Source: Alcaligenes sp. SDU_A2
Lineage (GTDB): Bacteria > Pseudomonadota > Gammaproteobacteria > Burkholderiales > Burkholderiaceae_B
Direction: 5' to 3'
Assembly (NCBI RefSeq): GCF_038237375.1
Contig: NZ_CP151273.1
Location: forward strand, 620,001 to 684,000
DNA length: 64,000 nt
The notes beneath the pieces were generated by a model that searched no databases, was not told where the DNA came from, and worked only from the letters and a program-made list of their open reading frames with translations. How positions within the stretch are numbered: the stretch's first letter is position 1; every line of letters begins with the position of its first letter. The position numbers and the translations under genes were made by a program. Shown piece after piece: positions 45,840 to 53,443 of the stretch.

Positions 45840-46631
45840 ATGTACGAAACAATGAAACAAGCAGGTAAAAGCGCTGTGGCGCTGGTGGCCGCTTTGGTCT
45901 TGGCAGGCTGCGGCTCGCTAAGCAAGGTGGACGACAAAGGCAACACCCAGGAGCCGGTGTGGCCTGATACCAAGGACATCACCTTCAAAAACGGCTCGTA
46001 TCCGAATCTGGACGATCTGCGTCTGGTGGGCCCGGGCATGAGCAAGGATCAGTTGTATAACCTGCTGGGTCGTCCGCATTTTGGCGAAGGCCTGGTTGGC
46101 GTGCGTGAATGGGACTACTGGTTTCATTTCCGGACGCCGCAGGGCGATCTGAGCTGCCAGTACAAAGTGCTGTTTGATTCGGACAAGCGAGCGCAGAACT
46201 TTCTGTGGAAAGACCCTGCATGCGCGGACCTGCTCAAGGCTGCACCGGCAGAATCCGCTCAGCCGGCACAACGCGATTTTTCCTTGGGCGCAGATGTGTT
46301 GTTTGGCTTTGACAGCGCGCAGCTCTCGCCCGCCGGTCGCCAGGCGGTGGAGCAGGTTGCCGACCAATTGCGCGAACAGTCATACAAAGAAGTGCGTGTG
46401 GTTGGGCACACGGATCGTTTGGGGGGCGAGCGCTACAACCAGCGTTTGTCCGAACAGCGTGCTCAGGCGGTAGCCAATCAATTGCGCGCGCAGGGTGTGG
46501 ACAGCACGCGCATAACGGTGCTGGGTGCCGGCGCATCGCAGCCGCTGGTCAAGTGCGGTCCTTTGTCGCGCAGTGAACTGCTGGCGTGCCTGAAGCCCAA
46601 TCGGCGCGTTGACATCTCAGTGCGAGGTTGA
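45840..46631 (+). CDS. TpgA-like lipoprotein: BamE/SmpA-like plus OmpA domains
   Basis: The 263-residue precursor has a lipobox LAGC (cysteine 24). A SmpA/OmlA (BamE-like) domain follows at ~55-125 (LRLVGPGMSKDQLYNLLGRPHF). The C-terminal OmpA domain at ~155-263 contains FGFDSAQLSP and the peptidoglycan-binding GHTDRLGGERYNQRLSEQRAQAV. This exact combination is known in TpgA of Acinetobacter, which helps stabilise and anchor the trimeric autotransporter Ata. Position directly behind an adhesin gene supports the same job. A ribosome site GGAGAATACAGA precedes the ATG. The next gene starts two bases after its stop. Confidence 0.88.
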   Translation: MYETMKQAGKSAVALVAALVLAGCGSLSKVDDKGNTQEPVWPDTKDITFKNGSYPNLDDLRLVGPGMSKDQLYNLLGRPHFGEGLVGVREWDYWFHFRTPQGDLSCQYKVLFDSDKRAQNFLWKDPACADLLKAAPAESAQPAQRDFSLGADVLFGFDSAQLSPAGRQAVEQVADQLREQSYKEVRVVGHTDRLGGERYNQRLSEQRAQAVANQLRAQGVDSTRITVLGAGASQPLVKCGPLSRSELLACLKPNRRVDISVRG

Positions 46632-46633
46632 GC

Positions 46634-47191
46634 ATGGGTCTCGGACATATCGTAGCGCGCCTATGGGGTGCGGCCGCGCTGTCACTGCTGGCTGCCTGCC
46701 AGACGACTGCTCCGCGCGCCGCCGCGCCCGCGCCGGATCTAAGGCCGCCTGCGGTACAGGCTCCGCGAGATGTCGAGGCCCAGGACGGAACGCGTAGCTT
46801 TTTGGCGTCCCAAGCGCCGGCGCGTGCACCACAAGTGGATTTTTTTGTGGGCATGCCGCAGCCAGGGCAAGGTCTGGTGCAGGTTCAGGGGCCGGCAGGC
46901 CCGTTGTGGCTGTATCCACAAGTCATCCTGCAGCGCGCGGATCTGAGCCGGGTGGCAACCTTGCGTACCCAGCAGGGGCAGCACCTGGTGCATTTCCAGC
47001 TTAACGGGTTGGGGGCGCGCAAGCTGGCCGAAGTCAGCACCAGCAATGTCGGTGCTTTGCTGGTGCTGGTCATGGACGACAGAGTCGTGCATGTGGCTCG
47101 CATCGGTGGCCCCATGAATCAGGGCGAGATTTACCTGGCCGTGCAGGATGATGCCGCAGCCCAGCAGTTGCTACGGCGTATCCAGGGTTGA
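46634..47191 (+). CDS. Lipoprotein with a SecDF P1-head-like domain
   Basis: The 185-residue precursor carries a lipobox LLAAC (cysteine 22) and a Pro/Ala-rich linker to ~60. The mature domain HFQLNGLGARKLAEVSTSNVGALLVLVMDDRVVHVARIGGPMNQGEIYL resembles the P1 head of SecD (F.L...GA..FA..T..NVG..LAIVLDG.V...P.I). I chose the ATG at 46634, six bases after GAGG, over an in-frame TTG. SecD P1 acts on proteins emerging from the translocon, so a stand-alone copy next to a large autotransporter may assist its periplasmic transit; that is inference. Confidence 0.72.
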   Translation: MGLGHIVARLWGAAALSLLAACQTTAPRAAAPAPDLRPPAVQAPRDVEAQDGTRSFLASQAPARAPQVDFFVGMPQPGQGLVQVQGPAGPLWLYPQVILQRADLSRVATLRTQQGQHLVHFQLNGLGARKLAEVSTSNVGALLVLVMDDRVVHVARIGGPMNQGEIYLAVQDDAAAQQLLRRIQG

Positions 47192-47240
47192 GTTCTGCCG
47201 TTCATGAGCAAATCGTTGGCAAGCAACAAGGAATGACACT

Positions 47241-48011
47241 ATGACGGTGGAGCGGGTTTTTCTGTTGTACGACGACGCGGCGATGCTGCACAAAATTGTG
47301 GCCGAGTCCGGGCAGTGGGGGGTTCATATGCAGACCTTGGGGAGCATGGACGAGTGCCTGTCCGTGGCCCGCTCGGAGCCGGTCGAGTTGGTGTGTGCCT
47401 TGCGCTTTCAGGCCGATAGCGTGTTCTTGTATGTCAACCGCCTGCGTGCCGATTTTCCGGCAGCAGGCATTATTATTTTGCGCGGAGAGAACGTGGCAGG
47501 ATTGGAGCGCGGGCATTTGCTGCTGGTGGGGGCCGATGCCTGTTTTGATGCCAGTGCCTTGCCGGTGGAAGTGGTCGCCAGCATCCAGGCGTTGCGGCGT
47601 CGTGGGCGGGCATTACGGCAAAGCCTGCAAGCGGCAGTGACTTCGATGCCTGAAGCACATGCTGCAGCGACGGTTCAGCAGGACTGGGATTTGCACGAGA
47701 ACGGCTGGCGCTTGCAGACACCGCGCGGACATTCAATCATGCTGACCCGGGGGGAGCGGCGCATCATGTTGGTACTGTTTGCAGCCTGCCCGGAAACGGT
47801 GGAGCGAGACAGGTTGTTTGCGACTGATTCTGGGCGCGAATTGCCGGCCCGCTCCGTGGATGTGCTGATTAGCCGACTCAAGCGCAAACTGGCGTCCGTC
47901 GGCGAGGAGCTGCCTATCCGCTCAGTGCGCGGAGAAGGGTACGCTTTTGTCGGTAAAGTGCAGTCGGGCGGCATGGAGCAGGCGCGCCTGTGTCTGCAAG
48001 ACGAGGTGTAA
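47241..48011 (+). CDS. OmpR-type winged-helix regulator with a degenerate receiver
   Basis: The 256-residue protein ends in a complete OmpR/PhoB effector domain (~155-240): MLTRGERRIMLVLFAACPETV, ARSVDVLISRLKRKL and IRSVRGEGYAFVG. The N-terminal ~115 residues look like a receiver and keep one acidic pair (LLYDDAAM). The phospho-acceptor strand reads ELVCALRFQ with no aspartate, so control by phosphorylation is unlikely. AAGGA lies eight bases before the ATG. It follows the adhesin-lipoprotein genes by 49 bases and may be co-transcribed with them, giving feedback on the locus. Confidence 0.82.
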   Translation: MTVERVFLLYDDAAMLHKIVAESGQWGVHMQTLGSMDECLSVARSEPVELVCALRFQADSVFLYVNRLRADFPAAGIIILRGENVAGLERGHLLLVGADACFDASALPVEVVASIQALRRRGRALRQSLQAAVTSMPEAHAAATVQQDWDLHENGWRLQTPRGHSIMLTRGERRIMLVLFAACPETVERDRLFATDSGRELPARSVDVLISRLKRKLASVGEELPIRSVRGEGYAFVGKVQSGGMEQARLCLQDEV

Positions 48012-48534
48012 GCGGTTTTTTCTGTCCTTAAACCCCAGGATCGATGCTGAAACCGCATGATCTGGACTGCTGCATCTTAAAACTGTATACTTCAAGTATC
48101 TGGTCGATCAGGCCAGCATTCCGAATCGGCCTGTCCAGCTTGCCCGGCAAGTCTGGAAATGGCTGGTTCATCAACCGGCTGCTGCACAGCGGCCCGGCTT
48201 CAATGGCCGAAACACCCTGCCCGACCCTTTGGTCGCGGAACAATCAGCCGGATGCCTTGGTATCCGGTCAGCAACAGAGCGGCATGTCTCTGGCCCTTTT
48301 CAAGCGTAAGGCCTGCAGGCGTGGCGTGATGTAAGGCACTTTGCGGTGTGTCTTGCGCATGGCCTTGTTTTTCTTCACGAAAAGCATGGGCGGTTGCGTG
48401 CGTCCTATTTCTTTACCTCGGGTGTGTCGGTCCACGTGGGATCAGTGCCGCCCAGCGCGCTCAAGCGGAATCGGCACACATGCGTATTCGGTGCCGCCCT
48501 GGCAACCGGCGCGCAGAAGAGGAGAGAAAAAGAC
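48012..48534. other. 523-base gap without a recognisable gene
   Basis: Short open frames exist on both strands but none has a ribosome site or familiar motif. A palindrome ATACTT-C-AAGTAT lies at 48087-48099. GAGGAGA at 48519-48525 is the ribosome site of the symporter gene. The stretch may contain that gene's long leader or decayed coding DNA. Confidence 0.5.
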
Positions 48535-50232
48535 ATGCAAGAGACGGAATTTTTCCAACTCTCGGGGACAACAGCCTTGCTGCTGCTGATCGGTTTCTAC
48601 GGCGCTACCTTCTTGATGTCGCTGCTGATCGGGCAAAAAAAAGAGAATGTCGACGGTTATATGGTGTCTAACAGTGCTGTGGGCTTTGGCCTGTCGGCCG
48701 CCAGCATGATTGCCACCTGGATCTGGGCGGCCTCGTTTTATGCCAGCGCCACCTCCGGTTACAAATACGGCCTGTCCGGGCCTTTGCACTATGGCTTTTG
48801 GGGGGCCTTGATGATTTTGTTCATTTACCCCTTTGGCCGGCGTTTTCGGGCGCTGGCACCGCAGGCTCACACACTGGCCGAAGTGGTGCATGCGCGTCAC
48901 GGTGCGTCCAGCCAGATGATCATGGCGGTCTCTAACATTGTGGGCAGTTGCATCAGCCTGATGGTCAATTTCACGGCAGCCGGGGCGCTGGTATCTGTAT
49001 TGAGCCCGCTCTCGTTCATACAAGGCGTCTTGATTGCCGGGCTGGGCGTGCTGTCGTACACACTCTGGTCGGGTTTTCGTGCTTCGGTCATGACGGACTT
49101 TGCCCAGTTGGTGGCGATGGTGCTGTCGGCCGTGGTCATTATTCCGCTGATTTTTTATAACGCAGGCGGTACCGAGATGTTGCAGGCCAATATGTGGCGT
49201 CTGGATGCCGAACAAGCCGATTTCTACTCCACCAAGGCCATTCTGGAGCAGGGAGCACCATACTTTGTGGCCGTACTGGCTTACGCCATCGGTAACCAGA
49301 CGATTGCTCAGCGCCTGTTTGCCGTGCGGGAAGATCTGATCAAGCCCACTTTTCTGACCGCTACGATCGGCTATGGCGCAGTGGTGATCGGCCTGGGCAT
49401 GCTGGGCCTGTTGGCCCTGTTTACCGGCTTGCAGCCGGTGGACGGCAATATGAATAACATCATTCCGCAAATGGCCTCGACCTACCTGCCGCCGTTCGGC
49501 ATCGCGCTGTTCTTCATTCTGGTGGTAGGGTCGCTATCCTCGACGGCGGACTCGGATCTGTCTGCCCTGTCTGCCATCATGATGACGGACATTTACGCCA
49601 AGAACCTGGCGCGCGGCCGTCCCAACCCGCAGCGCATGCTGTGGTGGGGCCGTGCCACCATGATCGTGGCCACCATGCTGGGCGTGATCTTTGCCAGCCT
49701 GCGTCTGGATATCCTGGTCATGCTGGTGTTTGTGGGGGCCTTGTGGGGGGCCATCGTGTTTCCTGTCATTGTCAGTTTTTATTGGGATCGCGTCTCCAAC
49801 AGCGCCTTTACCTGGTCGGTGCTCAGTGCCGTCATTTTGTTTTCGATCGTGCGCTTTGAGCTGCTCCCCATCCAGGGGGCCGTGGCCGTGTTCTACGAGA
49901 TCAGCGCGGCCGTCGGCGGCGGCGTGGTGGCGGGGTTGATGGCCTTTGCGTTCTTTCGAAGCAATATCGCCATTGCTTTTGGCACTGTCATTGCTTTGAT
50001 TTTGCTGCCCAATTTTGTTGGCGCTTTGCGGGAATACATTGTGTTGACGGCATCGTTGACAGCGTATGGCGTCAGTGCCGTGGTGTGTACGGTATTGAGC
50101 CTGCGCAGTCAGGAGCGTTTCGATTTTTCTGTACTGGCCGACCGGGTCACGTCGTTTCACTACGAAGAAGCCCGTTTACAGGGTAAAAAGCCTGCCGGAC
50201 AGGCAGGCAAACCAGCAGCGGCGCGTGCTTGA
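48535..50232 (+). CDS. Sodium:solute symporter (SSS family)
   Basis: The 565-residue protein has about 13-15 hydrophobic helices. Sodium-symporter hallmarks are MIATWIWAASFYASA, LAEVVHARHGASSQ, YTLWSGFRASVMTDFAQ and ILVVGSLSSTADSDLSALSAIMMTDIY. The closest look is to the urea/polyamine-type subgroup, but the substrate is not defined. The start at 48535 is set by GAGGAGA ten bases upstream. A 40-residue membrane protein gene follows 23 bases later. Genes for amine breakdown lie beyond, so an amine or amino acid derivative is a reasonable guess. Confidence 0.88.
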   Translation: MQETEFFQLSGTTALLLLIGFYGATFLMSLLIGQKKENVDGYMVSNSAVGFGLSAASMIATWIWAASFYASATSGYKYGLSGPLHYGFWGALMILFIYPFGRRFRALAPQAHTLAEVVHARHGASSQMIMAVSNIVGSCISLMVNFTAAGALVSVLSPLSFIQGVLIAGLGVLSYTLWSGFRASVMTDFAQLVAMVLSAVVIIPLIFYNAGGTEMLQANMWRLDAEQADFYSTKAILEQGAPYFVAVLAYAIGNQTIAQRLFAVREDLIKPTFLTATIGYGAVVIGLGMLGLLALFTGLQPVDGNMNNIIPQMASTYLPPFGIALFFILVVGSLSSTADSDLSALSAIMMTDIYAKNLARGRPNPQRMLWWGRATMIVATMLGVIFASLRLDILVMLVFVGALWGAIVFPVIVSFYWDRVSNSAFTWSVLSAVILFSIVRFELLPIQGAVAVFYEISAAVGGGVVAGLMAFAFFRSNIAIAFGTVIALILLPNFVGALREYIVLTASLTAYGVSAVVCTVLSLRSQERFDFSVLADRVTSFHYEEARLQGKKPAGQAGKPAAARA

Positions 50233-50255
50233 ACACATTGAATAAGGAAAACACT

Positions 50256-50378
50256 ATGTGGTTGACACTGTACATCCTAATCTGGCCAGCCATGTCGGCG
50301 GCGGTATTGCTGCTGTTGCTGGTGACTTTGCGGCGCGATTTAAAAGCGGCACGCCAGAGCGGCAAAGCCATGCTCTAG
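50256..50378 (+). CDS. Small transporter-associated membrane protein (40 residues)
   Basis: The sequence MWLTLYILIWPAMSAAVLLL continues as a single membrane helix and ends in a basic tail (RRDLKAARQSGKAML). AAGGA stands eight bases before the ATG. Small proteins of this type are encoded right after some SSS transporters and are annotated as transporter small subunits. The placement and clean ribosome site argue it is real. It converges on the decarboxylase-like gene. Confidence 0.75.
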   Translation: MWLTLYILIWPAMSAAVLLLLLVTLRRDLKAARQSGKAML

Positions 50379-50496
50379 GCGCATCGGCAGCCATCAACGA
50401 ATTCGCCCCGGTTCCGCTGCGCGCGGGCCGGGGCGATTTGCTTGAGGACGTCAGTTTGGACTGGTGCAGGCATGTTGCCCCTGGGCACCGCCGGGT

Positions 50497-51021
50497 TCAA
50501 CGCGCGTCGTGCGAGTGGATTTGCAGGGCTTCCAGAAAGCGCGACACCATATTGTAGGTGGCGATGGTGGCGGTCAACTCCACGGTCAGACGTTCGTCAA
50601 AGTGGTCGCGAACCTCCTGGAACACGGCGTCCGGCACTTGCACCTCGCAAGTCATGGCATCCGTGTACGCCAGTACGGCACGCTGTGTGGCGTTGAACAG
50701 GTCCGAATCCTGCCAGTGGGGCAGGGCGTCCAGCTGGGCCTGATTCATGCCTTCTTGCAGGGCGATCGGTGCGTGCTGGTCGGCTTCGTAGGGAGCGCGA
50801 TTCAGAATGGCAACGCGCATAATGACCAGTTCGCGCAGATCGCCTGGCAGGCTGTTGTGGTGGCGTATGCCGGTCAGGTGATTGAGCCAGCCGCCGGCAA
50901 TGGGCGGGCTGTGCAACAGCATTTGATACAGGTGCAGGACACTGCCGCGTTCGGCAATGATTTTTTCCACCAGAGCGGCGGCCTCGGGGGCGGCAAGATT
51001 GGCGTATGGCAGGCGGGCCAT
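50497..51021 (-). CDS. Carboxymuconolactone decarboxylase (CMD/AhpD-like) family protein
   Basis: The 174-residue helical protein carries the CMD block LRELVIMRVAILNRAPYEADQHAPIALQEGM (~63-93), with a histidine in the QH position but without the CxxC pair of AhpD peroxidases. It is therefore more like the decarboxylase/hydratase branch than the antioxidant one. AGGAG precedes the ATG. It follows the aminotransferase gene by 42 bases on the same strand and is probably co-transcribed. Its reaction in this cluster is unknown. Confidence 0.85.
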   Translation of the reverse strand: MARLPYANLAAPEAAALVEKIIAERGSVLHLYQMLLHSPPIAGGWLNHLTGIRHHNSLPGDLRELVIMRVAILNRAPYEADQHAPIALQEGMNQAQLDALPHWQDSDLFNATQRAVLAYTDAMTCEVQVPDAVFQEVRDHFDERLTVELTATIATYNMVSRFLEALQIHSHDAR

Positions 51022-51063
51022 GATTCTCCTCGTTCAAAAGCCGGCCAAGCCGGCGTGGCAGGT

Positions 51064-52389
51064 TCAGCGCGGCAGGACGGCGTCTATGGTCTGGACCAGC
51101 AACTGCACAATGCGGCTGATGTCTTGGGGGGTGCAGATAAAGGGCGGAGCCAGCAGGATATGGTCGCCATGCACGCCGTCGACCGTGCCACCCATAGGGT
51201 AGATCATCAAACCATGTTCAAAGGCCTTCTTCTTTAGGGTGGCATGGGTTTTGAGCGCCGGGTCCAGGACTTGCTTGCTGGTCTTGTCCTGCACCAGTTC
51301 TATACCGACGAACAGGCCGCGACCGCGTATATCGCCCACATTGGGGTGGCTGTCCAGCGCGGCATGCAGCTCGGCGCGCAATTGCTCGCCGCGTTCGCGC
51401 ACATTGGCCAGCAGCCCGTCTTGTTCAATGGCGTGTTGTACGGCCAGTGCGCCGGCGCAGGCGCTAGCATGACCCATGTAGGTGTGGCCATGCTGGAAAA
51501 AACCCGATCCGTCCAGAATGGCCTGGTAGATGCGGTCACTGGCGATCATGGCACCGATAGGCTGGTAACCGGCACCCAGGCCCTTGGCGATGGCCAGAAT
51601 ATCGGGTGTCACGCCGTCTTCTTCGCAGGCGAACAGATAACCGGTGCGTCCCATGCCGGACATGACTTCATCCAGAATCAGCAATACGCCGTGGCGGTCG
51701 CAGACGGCTCGTATCTTTTGCAGGTAGCCGCCGACCGGGGCCAGCGCGCCGGCTGTGGCTCCCACCACGGTTTCGGCCACGAAGGCAGCCACATTGTGCG
51801 CGCCCAGCTCGCGTATCGCGTCGTCCAGCTCCTGGGCCAGACGGTCTGCGTATTGTTCGTCACTTTCGCCGGTCTGTTGATCGCGGTATGGATAGCAGGC
51901 AGAGACATGGTGGGCCTGGGTCAGCAGCGGTAGAAATGGCTTGCGACGCCACTCGTTGCCGCCTATGGCCAGGGCTCCCAGGGTGTTGCCGTGGTAGCTC
52001 TGGCGGCGGGCAATGAAAATCCGGCGCTCGGGCTGGCCGGTTTCGACAAAATACTGACGCGCCAGCTTCAGGCTGGCCTCCACGGCTTCGGAGCCGCCGG
52101 ACAAAAAGTACACGTGGTTCAGGTCGCCCGGAGCGCGCTCGGCCAGAAAGTCGGCCAGATCTTCGGCCGCCTGGCTGGTGAAAAAGGACGTGTGAGCGTA
52201 GGCAATGTTGTCCAGTTGCTGCTTGATAGCCTGGATGACGGCCGGATGGCTGTGGCCCAGGCAAGAGACGGCGGCACCGCCGCTGGCATCAATATAGCGC
52301 TTGCCATCACTGGCAATAATGGCGATGCCATCGCCTTTGACAGCATAGGGCAGCGTCTGTTTTGGGGAGCGGTGAAACACATGAGTCAT
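51064..52389 (-). CDS. Class III PLP aminotransferase
   Basis: The 441-residue enzyme has FLSGGSEAVEASLKLARQYF (phosphate-binding region) and RQSYHGNTLGALAIGG. ILDEVMSGMGRTG holds the aspartate that contacts the PLP nitrogen, and DILAIAKGLGAGYQPIGAM holds the PLP lysine (~residue 268). Such enzymes move the amino group of omega-amino acids or amines to pyruvate or 2-oxoglutarate. Substrate is not readable from sequence. The gene diverges from the RpiR regulator, with operator-like repeats between them. Confidence 0.9.
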   Translation of the reverse strand: MTHVFHRSPKQTLPYAVKGDGIAIIASDGKRYIDASGGAAVSCLGHSHPAVIQAIKQQLDNIAYAHTSFFTSQAAEDLADFLAERAPGDLNHVYFLSGGSEAVEASLKLARQYFVETGQPERRIFIARRQSYHGNTLGALAIGGNEWRRKPFLPLLTQAHHVSACYPYRDQQTGESDEQYADRLAQELDDAIRELGAHNVAAFVAETVVGATAGALAPVGGYLQKIRAVCDRHGVLLILDEVMSGMGRTGYLFACEEDGVTPDILAIAKGLGAGYQPIGAMIASDRIYQAILDGSGFFQHGHTYMGHASACAGALAVQHAIEQDGLLANVRERGEQLRAELHAALDSHPNVGDIRGRGLFVGIELVQDKTSKQVLDPALKTHATLKKKAFEHGLMIYPMGGTVDGVHGDHILLAPPFICTPQDISRIVQLLVQTIDAVLPR

Positions 52390-52430
52390 GGCGCGGGTCC
52401 GTAAAGGGGTAGGTGCGGCAAAAGACGAAT

Positions 52431-52470
52431 TTCAACAAATGTTGATTTAATAATAATACTTTCAACAAAT
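52431..52470. promoter_or_regulatory. Repeated TTCAACAAAT elements in the divergent promoter region
   Basis: TTCAACAAAT occurs at 52431-52440 and 52461-52470, exactly 30 bases apart, so on the same helical face. The first copy is part of the inverted repeat TCAACA-AA-TGTTGA (52432-52445). Location between the aminotransferase and rpiR starts suggests binding sites of the adjacent regulator. Confidence 0.55.
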
Positions 52471-52577
52471 AAATCATCATTCGATGTGCAAAAGATCTGG
52501 ATAAAGCCCGGCACTGTTGCCCTTTTGCCGCTTTTTCTCACGATATACTTGATAAGTCGCCTTTATTTCATCAGCCC

Positions 52578-53438
52578 ATGACAAACCTGAGCACCCTGAC
52601 GCAACGCATTCAGGCGCAGTTCGCCACCATGTCACCCCAGTTTCAGGTGGGCGTGCGCTATGTTCTCGATCATGCCGAGCAGGTGCCTTTGCTGTCCATG
52701 CGCCAGATTGCAGTTCAGGCGGGTGTGCAGCCGGCGACATTGTTGCGGCTGGCTCAGTCCCTGGGCTACGCAGGCTGGGGGGATTTCAAGGCGGTGTTCA
52801 CGCAGGCCATTCATGGCCAGACCGGGCGGCGCTATGCCGAGCAGGCCCGCGCGGTGGTTCGTAACCGCCACAATCCGGATCGCTTCGAGCAGACGCTGTC
52901 TGCGCAAATCGATAATCTGTCCGCCTTGCGCGAGCTGAACCAGGATCGCCTGCCGTCCGCCGTCCAGTTGCTCAACCGCGCCCGTCGTGTGTACGTGGCG
53001 GGGTTCCGGGCTTCGTTTGCGCATGCCTTCACCTTTCACTATCAGTATCGCTTGTTCCGTCCGTCCGTCGTTCTGTTGCGGGGGGACGCGGGTACGCTGG
53101 AAATGGATCTGCGGGCGTTGCAAAAAGACGATGTGCTGGTTCTGTTCGGTTTCGCGCCATATTCGCAGGAAGGGGTGCGGGCCCATCAGGCGGCGCGTCA
53201 AGCCGGGGCGCGCGTGCTGGCCATCTGCGATAGCTTGCTTGCCCCTATTGCGCTGGAGGCCGACACCACATTATTGTTTGGGACCGACGTGCCCTCCTTT
53301 TTTCCATCGGGTGTGGCAGCCCAGGCTTTGGTGGAAGTGCTGGTGGAGCATGTGCTGGCTAAGGCCGGGCGCAAGGCCGTCAGTGGCATTGAGCTGGCCG
53401 AAAATCAATTGCACCAATCCGGTGCTTACTGGAAATAG
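52578..53438 (+). CDS. MurR/RpiR-family transcriptional regulator
   Basis: The 286-residue protein has an N-terminal HTH (LLSMRQIAVQAGVQPATLLRLAQSLGYAGWGDFKAVF, ~38-75). A C-terminal SIS domain (~125-270) contains ARRVYVAGFRASFAHAFTFHYQYR and DVLVLFGFAPYSQEGVRAHQAARQAGARVLAICDS. SIS domains in this family usually sense phosphosugars, but members next to amino acid genes respond to other ligands. The C45 enzyme gene begins five bases after its stop, so the two form an operon divergent from the aminotransferase pair. Confidence 0.9.
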   Translation: MTNLSTLTQRIQAQFATMSPQFQVGVRYVLDHAEQVPLLSMRQIAVQAGVQPATLLRLAQSLGYAGWGDFKAVFTQAIHGQTGRRYAEQARAVVRNRHNPDRFEQTLSAQIDNLSALRELNQDRLPSAVQLLNRARRVYVAGFRASFAHAFTFHYQYRLFRPSVVLLRGDAGTLEMDLRALQKDDVLVLFGFAPYSQEGVRAHQAARQAGARVLAICDSLLAPIALEADTTLLFGTDVPSFFPSGVAAQALVEVLVEHVLAKAGRKAVSGIELAENQLHQSGAYWK

Positions 53439-53443
53439 ATACG

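Noticed and set aside
43244-46045. A 933-codon open frame antisense to the adhesin gene
   Set aside because: It mirrors the Gly/Ala/Thr/Asn-rich repeat coding of the adhesin, has no ribosome site or family motif, and runs through the lipoprotein gene on the other strand.
45840-46631. Interpretation as the BamE subunit or as Pal
   Set aside because: It carries both a BamE-like and an OmpA domain and is linked to the adhesin, which fits a TpgA-like partner; core BamE and Pal are single-domain proteins in other contexts.
48044-48334. 96-residue open frame in the gap before the symporter
   Set aside because: No ribosome site or family motif, and an equally long frame overlaps it on the other strand.
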